Below, piece after piece: positions 1-9,217 of a stretch of DNA of 64,000 bases. The position numbers were made by a program, and so were the translations under genes. The stretch lies in assembly GCF_001571305.1 (NCBI RefSeq), contig NZ_BCTN01000001.1, forward strand, positions 1 to 64,000, in the 5' to 3' direction. The notes below the pieces were generated by a model. That model searched no databases. It was not told where the DNA came from and worked only from the letters and a program-made list of their open reading frames with translations. Within the stretch, counting starts at the first letter, position 1, and the number at the start of each line of letters is the position of its first letter. Source of the DNA: Erwinia persicina NBRC 102418 (GTDB lineage: Bacteria; Pseudomonadota; Gammaproteobacteria; Enterobacterales; Enterobacteriaceae).

Positions 1-117
1 CTGCGATGTCGTGCCGTACAAAATGTGATCGGCCGCACAAACGGGTTACTGGATTTTCCCCACCTTCACTATTCTTAGCAGCTTGCGCCACTTTCTCAAT
101 CCTAACCAGGTTATCCC

Positions 118-858
118 ATGAATGAAGTCACTCAACTGCTGAAAAGCCATCGCAGCGATCGCAGCTACCTTGATAAACCTATTGACGATGCCGTGCTGGA
201 TGACATCATCGAAACGGCCTGGCGTGCGCCAACCTCCGTTAACTCTCAGCAGGTCTCGCTGGTGGTCGTCCGTGACGCCGCCACACGCGCCCGCATTGCT
301 GAAATTGCCGGCGGCCAGCCGTGGATCGCCCAGGCACCGGTGTTTATCACCTTCGTACTGGATATGCATAAAAGCCAGCTGGGTATTGAAGCAGAAGGGA
401 AATCGCAGATTGCTCATGAAAGCCTGGAGAGCCTGATTTCCGGGGCCACCGACATCGGTATTGCCCTGGGTGCGGTGATGACAGCGGCCCGCTCTCACGG
501 CCTTGGCGTGGTGCCTATCGGCGGTATCCGTCGTCAGCCGCAGGCCATGGTCGAACTGCTCAACCTGCCCGAGCTGACGTTCCCGGTTGCCGGTGTGGTG
601 CTGGGTTATATCGACCAGCCGGCCGTGCAGAAGCCACGTATGTCACTGGCGGGCTTCCGTCACAACGAGCGTTATGATGCCGCGATCCTGCCGGACGTGA
701 TTAAGGCCTATAACCGGGTGCTGGTGGCTCACTGGCAGAGCACCGGGCGCGAGGATGGCGATAACTGGGGTAATAACACCGCCAGCTATTACCAGAATAT
801 TTATTTCCCGGACGTTCAGCCCGCGATCCTGCAGCAGGGCTTTGGCATCGACAAATAA
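118..858 (+). CDS. NfsA/FRP-type NADPH-dependent FMN oxidoreductase
   Basis: A 246-residue nitroreductase-superfamily protein. The N-terminal 'SHRSDRSYLDKPI' segment matches the phosphate-binding start of the FMN site, and 'GLGVVPIGGIRRQP' around residues 127-142 matches the NfsA/Frp-type core, followed by 'FPVAGVVLGY'. Members are homodimeric flavoproteins that reduce nitroaromatics, quinones or free flavin with NADPH; the physiological substrate cannot be read from sequence. Length is close to the 240 residues of E. coli NfsA, but similarity looks partial, so I do not assign nfsA. The gene stands alone and converges on phoH across a bidirectional terminator. The ribosome binding site is weak (CCAGG about 9 bases upstream). 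Confidence 0.85.
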   Translation: MNEVTQLLKSHRSDRSYLDKPIDDAVLDDIIETAWRAPTSVNSQQVSLVVVRDAATRARIAEIAGGQPWIAQAPVFITFVLDMHKSQLGIEAEGKSQIAHESLESLISGATDIGIALGAVMTAARSHGLGVVPIGGIRRQPQAMVELLNLPELTFPVAGVVLGYIDQPAVQKPRMSLAGFRHNERYDAAILPDVIKAYNRVLVAHWQSTGREDGDNWGNNTASYYQNIYFPDVQPAILQQGFGIDK

Positions 859-865
859 CCATAAA

Positions 866-889
866 AAAGCCCGGCCAGAGCCGGGCTTT
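866..889. terminator. Bidirectional rho-independent terminator
   Basis: A 10-bp perfect stem (AAAGCCCGGC / GCCGGGCTTT) with a CAGA loop, A-tract on one side and T-tract on the other, between two convergent genes (the oxidoreductase and phoH). Confidence 0.9.
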
Positions 890-906
890 TGTCTGCATAA
901 GTCAGG

Positions 907-1695
907 TTAGCTGTAGGCCTGCAGTGCGCGCTGGCAGAGTTCAGAACGCACGCAATCCTCTTTATCGAAACGCACCACGCCAATCATCTCATCTTCCTCG
1001 AAGCGCGCCATCGCGTCGCTGAGGCCGGACTTCACATGGGCAGGCAAATCACACTGCGTGATATCGCCATTGACGATCACCGTGACGTTTTCCCCAAGGC
1101 GGGTTAAGAACATCTTCATTTGGGCGGCGGTCACATTCTGCGCCTCATCCAGAATCACCACCGCATTCTCGAAGGTACGACCGCGCATATAGGCAAAGGG
1201 GGCAATTTCTACTTTGCCAATTTCAGGACGCAGACAGTACTGCATAAAGGATGAACCCAGACGTTTAACCAGAACGTCATAGACCGGCCGGAAGTATGGC
1301 GCAAATTTCTCTGAGATATCGCCGGGGAGGAACCCGAGATCCTCATCCGCCTGCAAGACCGGGCGTGTAACAATAATCCTGTCGACATCCTTATGTATCA
1401 GGGCCTCGGCGGCTTTCGCCGCACTGATCCAGGTCTTACCGCACCCTGCTTCGCCGGTAGCGAAGATCAGTTTTTTATTTTCTATGGCATGGAGATAGTG
1501 CGCCTGAGCTTCATTTCTGGCTTCAATGGCGGAATGATCGCGGGTGTCGCGTGCCATGCCAATTGAATCCAGCCCACCCATCTGCACCAGCGAGGTGACC
1601 GACTCTTCTTCACGCTGACGATGACTGCGTGAATCGCTACGAAGCACACGTTTTGCTTCACGACGCGCTTTGATCACTGCTTTCTGTCTTCCCAT
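907..1695 (-). CDS. phoH: PhoH family ATPase
   Basis: A 262-residue P-loop protein of the PhoH family, a cytoplasmic ATP-binding protein induced by phosphate starvation in E. coli. Walker A is visible as 'GEAGCGKT' (about residue 82) and Walker B as 'VVILDEAQ' (about 179). A basic N-terminus (about 30 residues rich in Lys/Arg) precedes the domain. Its place beyond efeB reproduces the E. coli order putP-efeUOB-phoH, which supports the gene name. A good ribosome binding site (AAGGTG) sits before the ATG. The biochemical role is unsettled in the family; related proteins combine with RNase-like domains. I could not find a clear Pho box upstream. Confidence 0.92.
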   Translation of the reverse strand: MGRQKAVIKARREAKRVLRSDSRSHRQREEESVTSLVQMGGLDSIGMARDTRDHSAIEARNEAQAHYLHAIENKKLIFATGEAGCGKTWISAAKAAEALIHKDVDRIIVTRPVLQADEDLGFLPGDISEKFAPYFRPVYDVLVKRLGSSFMQYCLRPEIGKVEIAPFAYMRGRTFENAVVILDEAQNVTAAQMKMFLTRLGENVTVIVNGDITQCDLPAHVKSGLSDAMARFEEDEMIGVVRFDKEDCVRSELCQRALQAYS

Positions 1696-2243
1696 AGTGG
1701 CACCTTACAGTTGGTTTCATTTCCCGCATCCGTCATATCGATGCGATTACGTGAACGCTTTAGAGGTCGTGGCTTCCTTTTAAGCCTTGTCTGGCCATCA
1801 GCACAAATGAACGACAGAATAAGTTTCTGTTGAACATCGTAAAGAGTTAAAGGAATGGAAACGCCGTTGAGTTGTAAAAGAAGAGAAAGCTGAAGAGGAA
1901 ATAAATTCCCCGCAAAATTTTGCGAAATGAGACTTTTTGACGACTGACCGGGTAACGGTTTTCTGCATTCGCTATCTCCAGAGTGGAAAACTATATGCGA
2001 AAATCAACAGCAATTTCATATTCTTCATATTAGTGAAAAAATGCAACACTTTTTTTAACCTTATTATTACAATCACATTAAAATGATTTAAATCAATGCG
2101 TTAAAATCGATTGATTATTAAAATGGGTGGTTAAAAAACGAGCAAACGTAGGGCGTTTAAGCCACTGCCGTTTATTGATGATGGCCACCGAACGGGCAGG
2201 CCAGAGGAAGGTTAGCGGATTAAGAACAATCCGCTAAATAAGA
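1696..2243. other. Intergenic region between efeB and phoH
   Basis: About 550 bases without a credible gene on either strand. It should hold the phoH promoter and 5' leader. The middle is AT-rich (around 2020-2140). Apart from the hairpin next to efeB, I see no recognisable regulatory motif or RNA gene. Confidence 0.6.
2212..2237 (-). terminator. Hairpin downstream of efeB
   Basis: A perfect 10-bp inverted repeat (TTAGCGGATT / AATCCGCTAA, 6-base loop) just after the efeB stop. No U-run follows on the minus strand, so it is either a weak terminator or a 3'-end stabilising hairpin. Confidence 0.5.
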
Positions 2244-3527
2244 TCAGGCTTCAAGCAATCCCTGGGCCAGGAAGTGCTGTGCATCCGGTACGCCAGGTAG
2301 CACAAAGAAATAACCACCGCCAATCGGCTTTATATATTCTTCCAGTGCTTCGCCGTTAAGACGTTTCTGCACGGTGAGAAAACCTTTCTCCAAATCGTGC
2401 TGGTAACAGACAAACAGCAGCCCCATTTCCAGTTGTCCGGCATTAGACACCCCCAGTGAGTAGCTGTACCCCCGGCGCAACATCAGGCTGCTTTGTGTTT
2501 CCGGCGTGCGTGGGTTCGCCAGACGGATATGAGCATCCATTGGAATGACGTCGCCGTCGGGATCGCGGGCATAGTCCGGGACATCGTGCTCATGATGCAT
2601 GCCCAGCGGCGCACCGCTGTGCTTCTCACGGCCAAATATTGTCTGCTGCTCACGCAGCGGCGTGCGATCCCAGAACTCGACGTGGAACTGAATGATGCGC
2701 GTCGCCTGATAGCTGCCGCCCACCGCCCATGCCGGTTCGCCCTGCTCCCTGCTGACCCACAGGATGTTGTCCATCAGGTGACCATCGGTACTGTCCGGAT
2801 TAGCCGTGCCGTCTTTAAAGCCCAACAGATTGATCGGCGTTTCTTTGCCCCGGCTGCGTGCAGCATGGTCAGAGATAAAGCCTTCCCGCCGCCAGCGCAC
2901 GCTGAGCAGATCCGGTGAATGCTTGATAATGTCGCGCAGCGCGTGGATCACCGTGTCATTGGTGTTGGCGCAGATCTGCAGCAGCAAATCGCCGTGACAC
3001 AGGCTGGCATCCAGCGAATCGTTAGGAAAGCGTGTCATCCTTTGCAGCTTCAGCGGCTTAAGGGCGACCAGACCGAAACGTTCGTCAAACAGTGAGCTTC
3101 CCACCGATACGGTAATTGTCAGATTATCCGGGTAAATATCATCGCCAAGAATGCCTGAATCCATCGGCGGCAGCTGCGGATTGGTCACCAGCGGGGCTTT
3201 ACCGCCGGTGGTCAGAAACGCAATGCGGTCGGTTAACAGCGTAAACAGCCGCACCAGATCGGCTTTGTCACTGGCCAGCACATCAAAGGCGACCAGCATC
3301 ATTGCCGCCTGCTGCGGGGTGGTGATCCCCGCCTGGTGCGCGCCATAAAATGGCTGACGCTCCTGGCGGGCCCCCGGAGACAGGGTGCCCGGGGAAGAAG
3401 TTTTCTCATCGACCGCTGCATGAGCCGGGCATCCGCCCGCCAGCGCAAGGGCACCGCTGAGGATGCCCATCCCTTTCAGTAAACGACGGCGTGACGTCAG
3501 TGCCACGTCATCAACAGGTTTTGCCAT
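2244..3527 (-). CDS. efeB: EfeB, Tat-exported Dyp-type haem peroxidase of the ferrous iron system
   Basis: A 427-residue periplasmic DyP peroxidase, the third component of the EfeUOB iron uptake system; it is thought to oxidise Fe(II) or act on haem in the periplasm. The N-terminus has a twin-arginine signal ('[10 protein letters not shown]' followed by a hydrophobic stretch and an Ala-x-Ala type end near residue 38), consistent with folded haem-protein export. The diagnostic 'GFKDGTANP' (GxxDG) motif is present near residue 235, and '[10 protein letters not shown]' carries the proximal haem-ligand histidine. Last gene of efeUOB, six bases after the efeO stop, so translationally linked. Confidence 0.95.
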   Translation of the reverse strand: MAKPVDDVALTSRRRLLKGMGILSGALALAGGCPAHAAVDEKTSSPGTLSPGARQERQPFYGAHQAGITTPQQAAMMLVAFDVLASDKADLVRLFTLLTDRIAFLTTGGKAPLVTNPQLPPMDSGILGDDIYPDNLTITVSVGSSLFDERFGLVALKPLKLQRMTRFPNDSLDASLCHGDLLLQICANTNDTVIHALRDIIKHSPDLLSVRWRREGFISDHAARSRGKETPINLLGFKDGTANPDSTDGHLMDNILWVSREQGEPAWAVGGSYQATRIIQFHVEFWDRTPLREQQTIFGREKHSGAPLGMHHEHDVPDYARDPDGDVIPMDAHIRLANPRTPETQSSLMLRRGYSYSLGVSNAGQLEMGLLFVCYQHDLEKGFLTVQKRLNGEALEEYIKPIGGGYFFVLPGVPDAQHFLAQGLLEA

Positions 3528-3533
3528 TTGTGC

Positions 3534-4661
3534 TTAATCCAGACCCAGCGTGCCGCGCAGCAGCGCCAGATCTTCGGCTAATGCCGTGATCGGACCCTTT
3601 AGTGCCGTACGGTCAGCATCGGTTAATTTATCGTAAGACTCATAGCCATCTTTGGTACGGTATTTCGCCAGAATGGTATCCACCTTTTTGAAGTTACCGT
3701 CCACTTTCGCCAGCAGCTGTGGATTGGCTTTCTGCACCAGCGGACGCAGCAGATTAACAATTTTCTGCGCGCCATCAACGTTGGCCTGGAAATCCCACAG
3801 GTCAGTGCGGCTGTAGCGGTCTTCCTCACCCGAGATCTTACTGGACGCGACTTCCTCAATCAGACCGGCAGCACCGCCCACCACTTTACCCGGCGGGAAC
3901 GCCAGCTCGCTGATACGGGTTTGCAGATCCAGCACATTTTTGTACAGCTGGTCAGCAAACTTATCCAGACCTTGAGTGGTGTTATCAGCAAACAGCACTT
4001 TTTCTAAGCGGTGGAAACCGGTGAAATTAGGATCTTCGGCTTTCTTCTCAAAATCATCCTCACGGGCATCAATCGCGCCATCCAGGTCGGAGAACAGCTC
4101 GGCAATCGGTTCGATACGCTCATAGTGCTGACGGGTCGGGGCAAACAGGGCTTTGGCCTTCTCCAGATCGCCCGCTTTTACCGCATCGGTAAAGGCTTTC
4201 GTTCCGGCAACCAGTTGCTCCACTTCTTTAGTGACATACAGCTTATAATCGGCAATCGGCCCCACCAGTTGTAAGACATCCGGCTTGCCGTCATTGACCT
4301 TACTGCCGCTGGCTTTGACAATCAGCTTGCCTTTCGGATTACTCAGCAGACCACAGGTCATGTCGTATTCACCCGCTTCCAGGTTTGCCGTCATCTTCTG
4401 CGTAAAGCCCGGCGCGATATTTTCACGCTCTTCCACCACCATCACCCCTTTCAGGATCTCCCACTCAAGCCCTTTCTGGCTGTTGTTTTTGATGATGAAC
4501 TGCGTTTTTCCCGCATCAACCGTCAGGGACATGGGTTCACACTGTTTGTCGTTCACGCTGACATTCACCTGCGGAATATCCGCAGCCAGTGCAGCGCCCG
4601 ACGAGGTCAGCGCCGCCAGCAGGGCAACATTCAGGGCCTGACGGCGAAAATGAGTGGTCAT
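3534..4661 (-). CDS. efeO: EfeO, periplasmic cupredoxin-imelysin iron-binding protein
   Basis: A 375-residue exported protein with a Sec signal peptide (cleavage probably after 'GAALA', residue 26). Residues about 30-118 form a cupredoxin-like domain and about 125-370 the imelysin (peptidase M75) domain with its HxxE motif as 'HRLE' in '[10 protein letters not shown]'. EfeO binds or delivers iron to the EfeU permease. Full length compared with E. coli EfeO (375). Middle gene of efeUOB, 57 bases after efeU. Strong Shine-Dalgarno (GGGAAG). Confidence 0.95.
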   Translation of the reverse strand: MTTHFRRQALNVALLAALTSSGAALAADIPQVNVSVNDKQCEPMSLTVDAGKTQFIIKNNSQKGLEWEILKGVMVVEERENIAPGFTQKMTANLEAGEYDMTCGLLSNPKGKLIVKASGSKVNDGKPDVLQLVGPIADYKLYVTKEVEQLVAGTKAFTDAVKAGDLEKAKALFAPTRQHYERIEPIAELFSDLDGAIDAREDDFEKKAEDPNFTGFHRLEKVLFADNTTQGLDKFADQLYKNVLDLQTRISELAFPPGKVVGGAAGLIEEVASSKISGEEDRYSRTDLWDFQANVDGAQKIVNLLRPLVQKANPQLLAKVDGNFKKVDTILAKYRTKDGYESYDKLTDADRTALKGPITALAEDLALLRGTLGLD

Positions 4662-4718
4662 AGGGTCTTCCCAGTCTAAGTGTTATAAGCGGCAGGTCGG
4701 TGACCTGTCCGGCCAGAT

Positions 4719-5552
4719 TCAGCGCGTGATGCGCGCAGAGGGTGCAACCGTTCGCGCAGGCATCATAAACAGCAGCAGCGCGGGAACGAGATAGATAAAC
4801 CAGACGGCCACTTCGCTCACGCTTGGGGCTTCCTGATAGCCCAGCAGTCCTTCCAGCAGGGTGCCGAAGACGCTGTGCGTTGTCAGGGTCTGGCTGAAAT
4901 CAAACGCCACCGCCTGAAAATGATTCCACAGGCCGGCCTCATGGAAGGCGCGTATTGCCCCCGCAGCCAGCCCGGCGGCGACAAAAATGATAAACAGGCT
5001 GGTCCATTTAAAGAAGCTGGCGAGGTTCAGGCGCACGCCGCCCCAGTAAATCAGCATGCCCAGTACCACCGCCGTGGCGAGACCCAGCATCGCGCCCAGC
5101 GGCGGCGCATAGCCCACGTCCTGTTGAAAGGCCGCCAGCAGAAAGAATACGGATTCCAGGCCTTCGCGCGCGACGGCGAGGAATACCATCATCACCAGCG
5201 CCCAGCCGCTGCTGTTGCCCTTCTGTAACGCGCTGTCGACGGCATCTTCGAGTTGGGCTTTGACGTTACGCGACACTTTGCGCATCCAGAATACCATCCA
5301 GGTCAGGATCACCACGGCAATGACGGCCACCAGCCCTTCAAACAGCTCCTGCTGTTTCTGCGGGAATTCACCGGTGGTTTCATTGATAAACCAGCCGAGA
5401 GCAAGGCACAGGGCAGCCGCCACAAACACGCCCGCCCACATGGCAGGAAACCACTGGCTTCGCTGCGTCCGCTTCAGATAGCTGGCAATCAGGCTGACAA
5501 TCAGCGCCGCCTCCAGCCCTTCACGTAACATAATCAGAAACGGGACAAACAT
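4719..5552 (-). CDS. efeU: EfeU, ferrous iron permease (FTR1/OFeT family)
   Basis: An intact 277-residue inner-membrane permease with about seven hydrophobic segments. It carries both REGLE iron-translocation motifs, 'REGLEAALI' near residue 10 and 'REGLESVFF' near residue 148. Family members move Fe across the membrane together with EfeO and EfeB. The ATG beginning MFVPFLIML is preferred over an in-frame GTG three codons upstream because a GAGG ribosome binding site sits 8-9 bases before it and the E. coli protein starts the same way. In E. coli K-12 this gene is frameshifted; here it is complete. First gene of the operon, with a Fur-like site upstream. Confidence 0.95.
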   Translation of the reverse strand: MFVPFLIMLREGLEAALIVSLIASYLKRTQRSQWFPAMWAGVFVAAALCLALGWFINETTGEFPQKQQELFEGLVAVIAVVILTWMVFWMRKVSRNVKAQLEDAVDSALQKGNSSGWALVMMVFLAVAREGLESVFFLLAAFQQDVGYAPPLGAMLGLATAVVLGMLIYWGGVRLNLASFFKWTSLFIIFVAAGLAAGAIRAFHEAGLWNHFQAVAFDFSQTLTTHSVFGTLLEGLLGYQEAPSVSEVAVWFIYLVPALLLFMMPARTVAPSARITR

Positions 5553-5611
5553 GCCTGACACCTCAAATGTGAAATCCGGTCAAATTCAGTAAAGATAAGT
5601 AAAATAAGAAC

Positions 5612-5630
5612 GATATCGATTATCATTATC
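5612..5630. promoter_or_regulatory. Fur-box-like site upstream of efeUOB
   Basis: The sequence GATATCGATTATCATTATC matches the 19-bp Fur consensus at 16 positions. It lies about 60 bases before the efeU start, where a promoter is expected. Iron repression of efeUOB by Fur is known in E. coli. Confidence 0.8.
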
Positions 5631-5708
5631 GGCTAAGGAAATACAAGATGGCGCGGGCTTATTTTCGCGTTTTGCGGGGGGTAAAATTTAAGCAAATGTA
5701 ACCCAGTG

Positions 5709-5729
5709 GGGCCAACAACCTGTTGGCCC
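5709..5729 (-). terminator. Hairpin after the histidine phosphatase gene
   Basis: A perfect 9-bp stem (GGGCCAACA / TGTTGGCCC) with a 3-base loop, 19 bases beyond the stop codon. No U-tract follows, so termination is plausible but unproven. Confidence 0.5.
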
Positions 5730-5747
5730 GGTAAATTAATCTTCGAT

Positions 5748-7088
5748 TCAGAAGGTCAGGGCCTCTTTGACCTGAAACGCCTCGTTCTTATAGGTCAGCG
5801 TCAGAATACACGCGGCCTCACAGGGCGGAGGCAGATAGCCTGGCATGCGCTTGCTAAGAAAGGCGTCCAGTATCAGCGGATGGGTAAAGATCGCAACCCG
5901 CCCCTGACTGTGTTCGTACTGATAGCCGATCTGTGACAACACCTCATCTAACCGCGCTGCGGCCACCTCACCGCGTTCTCCCTGCTCTGCAGGGAGAACA
6001 TTGATCCTTTTACCCGGGGAAAACAGCGGCTCTGCCGCGCTGAGGGTGTGCAGCGTGGCTATCTTTTCTGCTTCCCACGGCCCGAGGAACAGTTCATTCA
6101 GTCGTTTATCCTGAACTACTCGCTGGTGGTGCGATAACATGACTGCCTGCGATGTTTTCACCGCCCTGCCCAGTTCACTGCTCCAGGCCCCGATAAACGC
6201 CATCTTTTGCAGATGTTCAGCCAGACGCTGGTTGGCCCGATCGCCGGCCGCTGAAAAATCAGAATCAGAGGTTCCCTCCATGACACCCGACTGCTTCAGC
6301 CGGGTGAGGGAATTGACCACGACCGTCATTTCCAGCGGTGCCAGTGCGGCCGCCTTAAGGTAACCAGATTGCAGCAAGTCCGTATTATTAAAATCGACCA
6401 GCCTGAACGCCCCCTTTCGCCACTCCAGCACCGATACACTGGTGTTTGCCAGACCCGATAATGGCTGGTCTGGCCGGTACTTTTGCAGATAAAATGCCAT
6501 CGAAGAGTGTGCGGCAACCAGAATATTGCCACTTTCTCCCCTGTGCTGCCGGGCAATAGTACGTAAAGCGCTCTCGAAGCGATGAGAGAAAACCGCCATA
6601 TTTTCCGCCTGCACCGGTGAGACAAAATCAACATCATCTGGGCGGCCAAAGTAGAAGGCAAAATCATTACCGGAATGACCAAACTGTGCGGTCAGATCAT
6701 CAATGCGTCCCCCTTCCGCCGCCCCCCAGGAGATGTCCTTCAGTCCATCAATCTGCGTCACTGCCATATTACGGTCGCGCAGGATCAGGGTTGCCGTCTG
6801 GAATGCCCTGCCAAGAGTACTGCTGTAAGCAGCAATAAACGGAATGTCAGCCAGTCCAAGTCCGAGGCTGCTGGCATCATAACGTCCTTTCGCCGTGAGT
6901 TCGGCATTGCCGCCTCCGCCAATCGTCATCGCTTTACTATTGGACAGGGTCTGCCCGTGGCGCACCAGGTAGAAACGCAGCACGCCATCGTCCTCAGCGT
7001 TTTTCGGTGCTGCACAGGTCAGTAAGGGCAGAAGGAGGAGCACTGCTGACAGCAGGCTGCGGTTCAACGCGTTAAATCCATTTCTCAT
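5748..7088 (-). CDS. Exported tandem histidine phosphatase-like protein
   Basis: A 446-residue protein with an N-terminal signal peptide (hydrophobic stretch, cleavage probably after 'TCA', about residue 27). The first histidine-phosphatase domain (about 38-240) has the RHG motif 'LVRHGQT' (R43-H44-G45) and a second catalytic His in 'AAHSS' (about 194). A second, related domain (about 250-446) keeps the fold-like pattern ('SSELGRA', 'THP' near 403) but has 'VVNSL' where the RHG should be, so it is probably non-catalytic. The ATG at codon 12 of the longest frame is chosen because CGGAG lies about 9 bases upstream. Sits between putP and efeU, where E. coli has nothing comparable. Substrate unknown. 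Confidence 0.8.
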   Translation of the reverse strand: MRNGFNALNRSLLSAVLLLLPLLTCAAPKNAEDDGVLRFYLVRHGQTLSNSKAMTIGGGGNAELTAKGRYDASSLGLGLADIPFIAAYSSTLGRAFQTATLILRDRNMAVTQIDGLKDISWGAAEGGRIDDLTAQFGHSGNDFAFYFGRPDDVDFVSPVQAENMAVFSHRFESALRTIARQHRGESGNILVAAHSSMAFYLQKYRPDQPLSGLANTSVSVLEWRKGAFRLVDFNNTDLLQSGYLKAAALAPLEMTVVVNSLTRLKQSGVMEGTSDSDFSAAGDRANQRLAEHLQKMAFIGAWSSELGRAVKTSQAVMLSHHQRVVQDKRLNELFLGPWEAEKIATLHTLSAAEPLFSPGKRINVLPAEQGERGEVAAARLDEVLSQIGYQYEHSQGRVAIFTHPLILDAFLSKRMPGYLPPPCEAACILTLTYKNEAFQVKEALTF

Positions 7089-7253
7089 GAGAGAACTCCG
7101 TGTAGTGATTGAGACGTTCACTGCGGAGTGTAGGAATAAAAGCGCCCTGTCAGCCTTGAGCGGTTTGCCACTTATTCGTTGATGCTGGCAGAATCTGATG
7201 GGTCGACACGGGCTGAGGCGTAAAAAGGGAAAAACGGGGATCAGAGGAAAAGA

Positions 7254-7281
7254 TCCGCTGGCGCCTGGCGGTACCAGCGGA
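7254..7281 (-). terminator. Probable putP terminator
   Basis: An 8-bp perfect stem (TCCGCTGG / CCAGCGGA) with a 12-base loop begins 12 bases after the putP stop; a short U-rich run (TCTTTTCC) follows on the minus strand. Confidence 0.6.
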
Positions 7282-7292
7282 CAGAGAAGCCG

Positions 7293-8777
7293 TTAGTCGG
7301 CCTGGTATTCCGCTTCAGCGGCATCAAAACGCTGCTGCGCGGCGGCCGATGGCGCTTTACCGAACAGGCTGAATACCACAATGGCAATGCTGGCGAAGAG
7401 GAAGCCCGGGATGATCTCGTAGAGATCCAGCCAGCCCCACTGCTTCCAGACCAGCACCGTCACGGCCCCCACGATCATACCGGCCAGTGCCCCATTGCGC
7501 GTCATGCGCTTCCACACCAGTGAGAGCAAGACCACAGGGCCAAATGCCGCACCGAAACCGGCCCAGGCGTAGCTCACCAGACCCAGCACGCGGTTATCCG
7601 GATTCGCCGCCAGACCGATGGCGATGGCGGCCACCAGCAGCACCATCATGCGCCCTACCCACACCAGTTCGCGCTGGCTGGCCCCTTTGCGCAGGAAGTT
7701 CTTATACAGATCTTCTGTCAGCGCGCTGGAGCACACCAGCAGCTGGCAGCTCAGGGTGGACATCACCGCGGCCAGAATGGCCGACAGCAACACACCGGCA
7801 ATCCACGGGTTGAACAGAATGCGGGTCAGCTCAATAAAGATACGCTCGCCGTTCTGTGACACCTCACCCGCCTGTTCCGGATGGTTCTGGAAATAGGCGA
7901 TACCAAAGAAGCCTACCGCCACGGCACCAGCCAGACACAGGATCATCCAGATCATGCCGATACGACGTGCGGTACGAATTGAGCGGTGAGAGTCTGCCGC
8001 CATAAAGCGCGCCAGAATATGCGGCTGACCGAAATAGCCCAGCCCCCAGCCCAGCAGGGAAATAATGGCCACAAAGTTGAGGTTTTTCAGCATATCAACG
8101 TTCTCAATGCTTTTCGCTCTGATGACGGCCATCGCATCATCCAGGCCACCGACGGCCAGAATAACCATCACCGGCGTCAGGATCAGGGCGAAAATCATCA
8201 GCGTCGCCTGCACCGTATCGGTCCAGCTGACTGCCAGGAAACCGCCAACAAAGGTATAGACGATGGTAGCCGCCGCACCGGCCCACAGGGCGGTTTCATA
8301 GCTCATCCCGAAGGTGCTTTCGAACAGACGGGCACCGGCCACCACACCGGAGGCACAGTAGATAGTGAAGAACACCAGGATCACCAGCGCAGAGATCACC
8401 CGCAGCAGTTTGCTGGTGTCCTCAAAGCGGCTGGAGAAATAGTCCGGCAGCGTCAGGGCATTGTCGTGATGCTCGGTCTGCACGCGCAAACGGCCCGCGA
8501 CAATTTTCCAGTTCAGGTAGGCTCCCAGGGTCAGGCCGATGGCAATCCAGCTTTCGGAGATACCGGAGAGGAAGATGGCACCGGGCAGGCCCATCAGCAG
8601 CCAGCCGCTCATGTCCGAGGCCCCCGCGGAGAGCGCGGTAACAAAACTCCCCAGACTGCGGCCCCCCAGAATATAGTCGTCAAAGTTTTTCGTTGAACGG
8701 TAAGCGATGAAACCAATCAACACCATGCCGAGAATGTAAATACAGAATGTCACCATCATTGGCGTACTTAGAGTCAT
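7293..8777 (-). CDS. putP: PutP, sodium/proline symporter
   Basis: A 494-residue member of the sodium:solute symporter family with about 13 membrane segments. The 'RSTKNFDDYILGGRSLG' and 'SAGASDMSGWLLMGLPGA' blocks near residues 27-67 match E. coli PutP very closely, including the Asp/Ser residues of the sodium and proline sites. It imports L-proline at the inner membrane for the PutA pathway. Divergent from putA across a 440-base control region with PutA operators. Ribosome binding site GGAGAAC. Confidence 0.97.
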   Translation of the reverse strand: MTLSTPMMVTFCIYILGMVLIGFIAYRSTKNFDDYILGGRSLGSFVTALSAGASDMSGWLLMGLPGAIFLSGISESWIAIGLTLGAYLNWKIVAGRLRVQTEHHDNALTLPDYFSSRFEDTSKLLRVISALVILVFFTIYCASGVVAGARLFESTFGMSYETALWAGAAATIVYTFVGGFLAVSWTDTVQATLMIFALILTPVMVILAVGGLDDAMAVIRAKSIENVDMLKNLNFVAIISLLGWGLGYFGQPHILARFMAADSHRSIRTARRIGMIWMILCLAGAVAVGFFGIAYFQNHPEQAGEVSQNGERIFIELTRILFNPWIAGVLLSAILAAVMSTLSCQLLVCSSALTEDLYKNFLRKGASQRELVWVGRMMVLLVAAIAIGLAANPDNRVLGLVSYAWAGFGAAFGPVVLLSLVWKRMTRNGALAGMIVGAVTVLVWKQWGWLDLYEIIPGFLFASIAIVVFSLFGKAPSAAAQQRFDAAEAEYQAD

Positions 8778-8927
8778 TCAGGTTCTCCACTTATTATTAG
8801 TTTCCACAGCGGGAGGCTGCACAGGCGTCGATTGCCGGAACGTAGCAAAGGCACGCGTGGGTATGGCATCCAGCCGGGGGCGGTATCCTGCCGTAAACGG
8901 CTGTGTGGCACAAACGATTTAACACAG

Positions 8928-9177
8928 CTTGCACATTCATTTCACCAGGTTGTTACGACTAATTGCTGGCAGGTTGCACTGCATCACATTTAATCGGGTT
9001 GCACCCGCACGACAACCTTATGAAAGCCAGGGTTTACCTGCCTTTTCAGACCTGGCCAGTTTCTTGCAGCAATATCCATGCCGCTTTTTATCTGTTAACA
9101 AAAAGCGATATTTTAAGTTTGAGGTGAGTGTCACATTTAACGAGGTTGCACAAAGTTGCAACATCAGTGATATTGCA
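8928..9177. promoter_or_regulatory. putP-putA control region with PutA operators
   Basis: The intergenic region contains four exact GTTGCA boxes, the known PutA ribbon-helix-helix target in E. coli (starting at 8973, 8998, 9145 and 9155), plus near matches CTTGCA at 8928 and 9063 and ATTGCA at 9172. The pair at 9145/9155 is spaced exactly one helical turn apart and lies just before putA. Without proline, PutA is expected to sit here and repress both divergent genes. Confidence 0.85.
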
Positions 9178-9217
9178 CTCTATCATTTGCTATCTATTGA
9201 CTCAGGAGCTGTAAAGC

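Noticed and set aside
7986..8696. 236-codon plus-strand frame opposite putP
   Set aside because: Complete overlap with putP and low-complexity composition; shadow frame.
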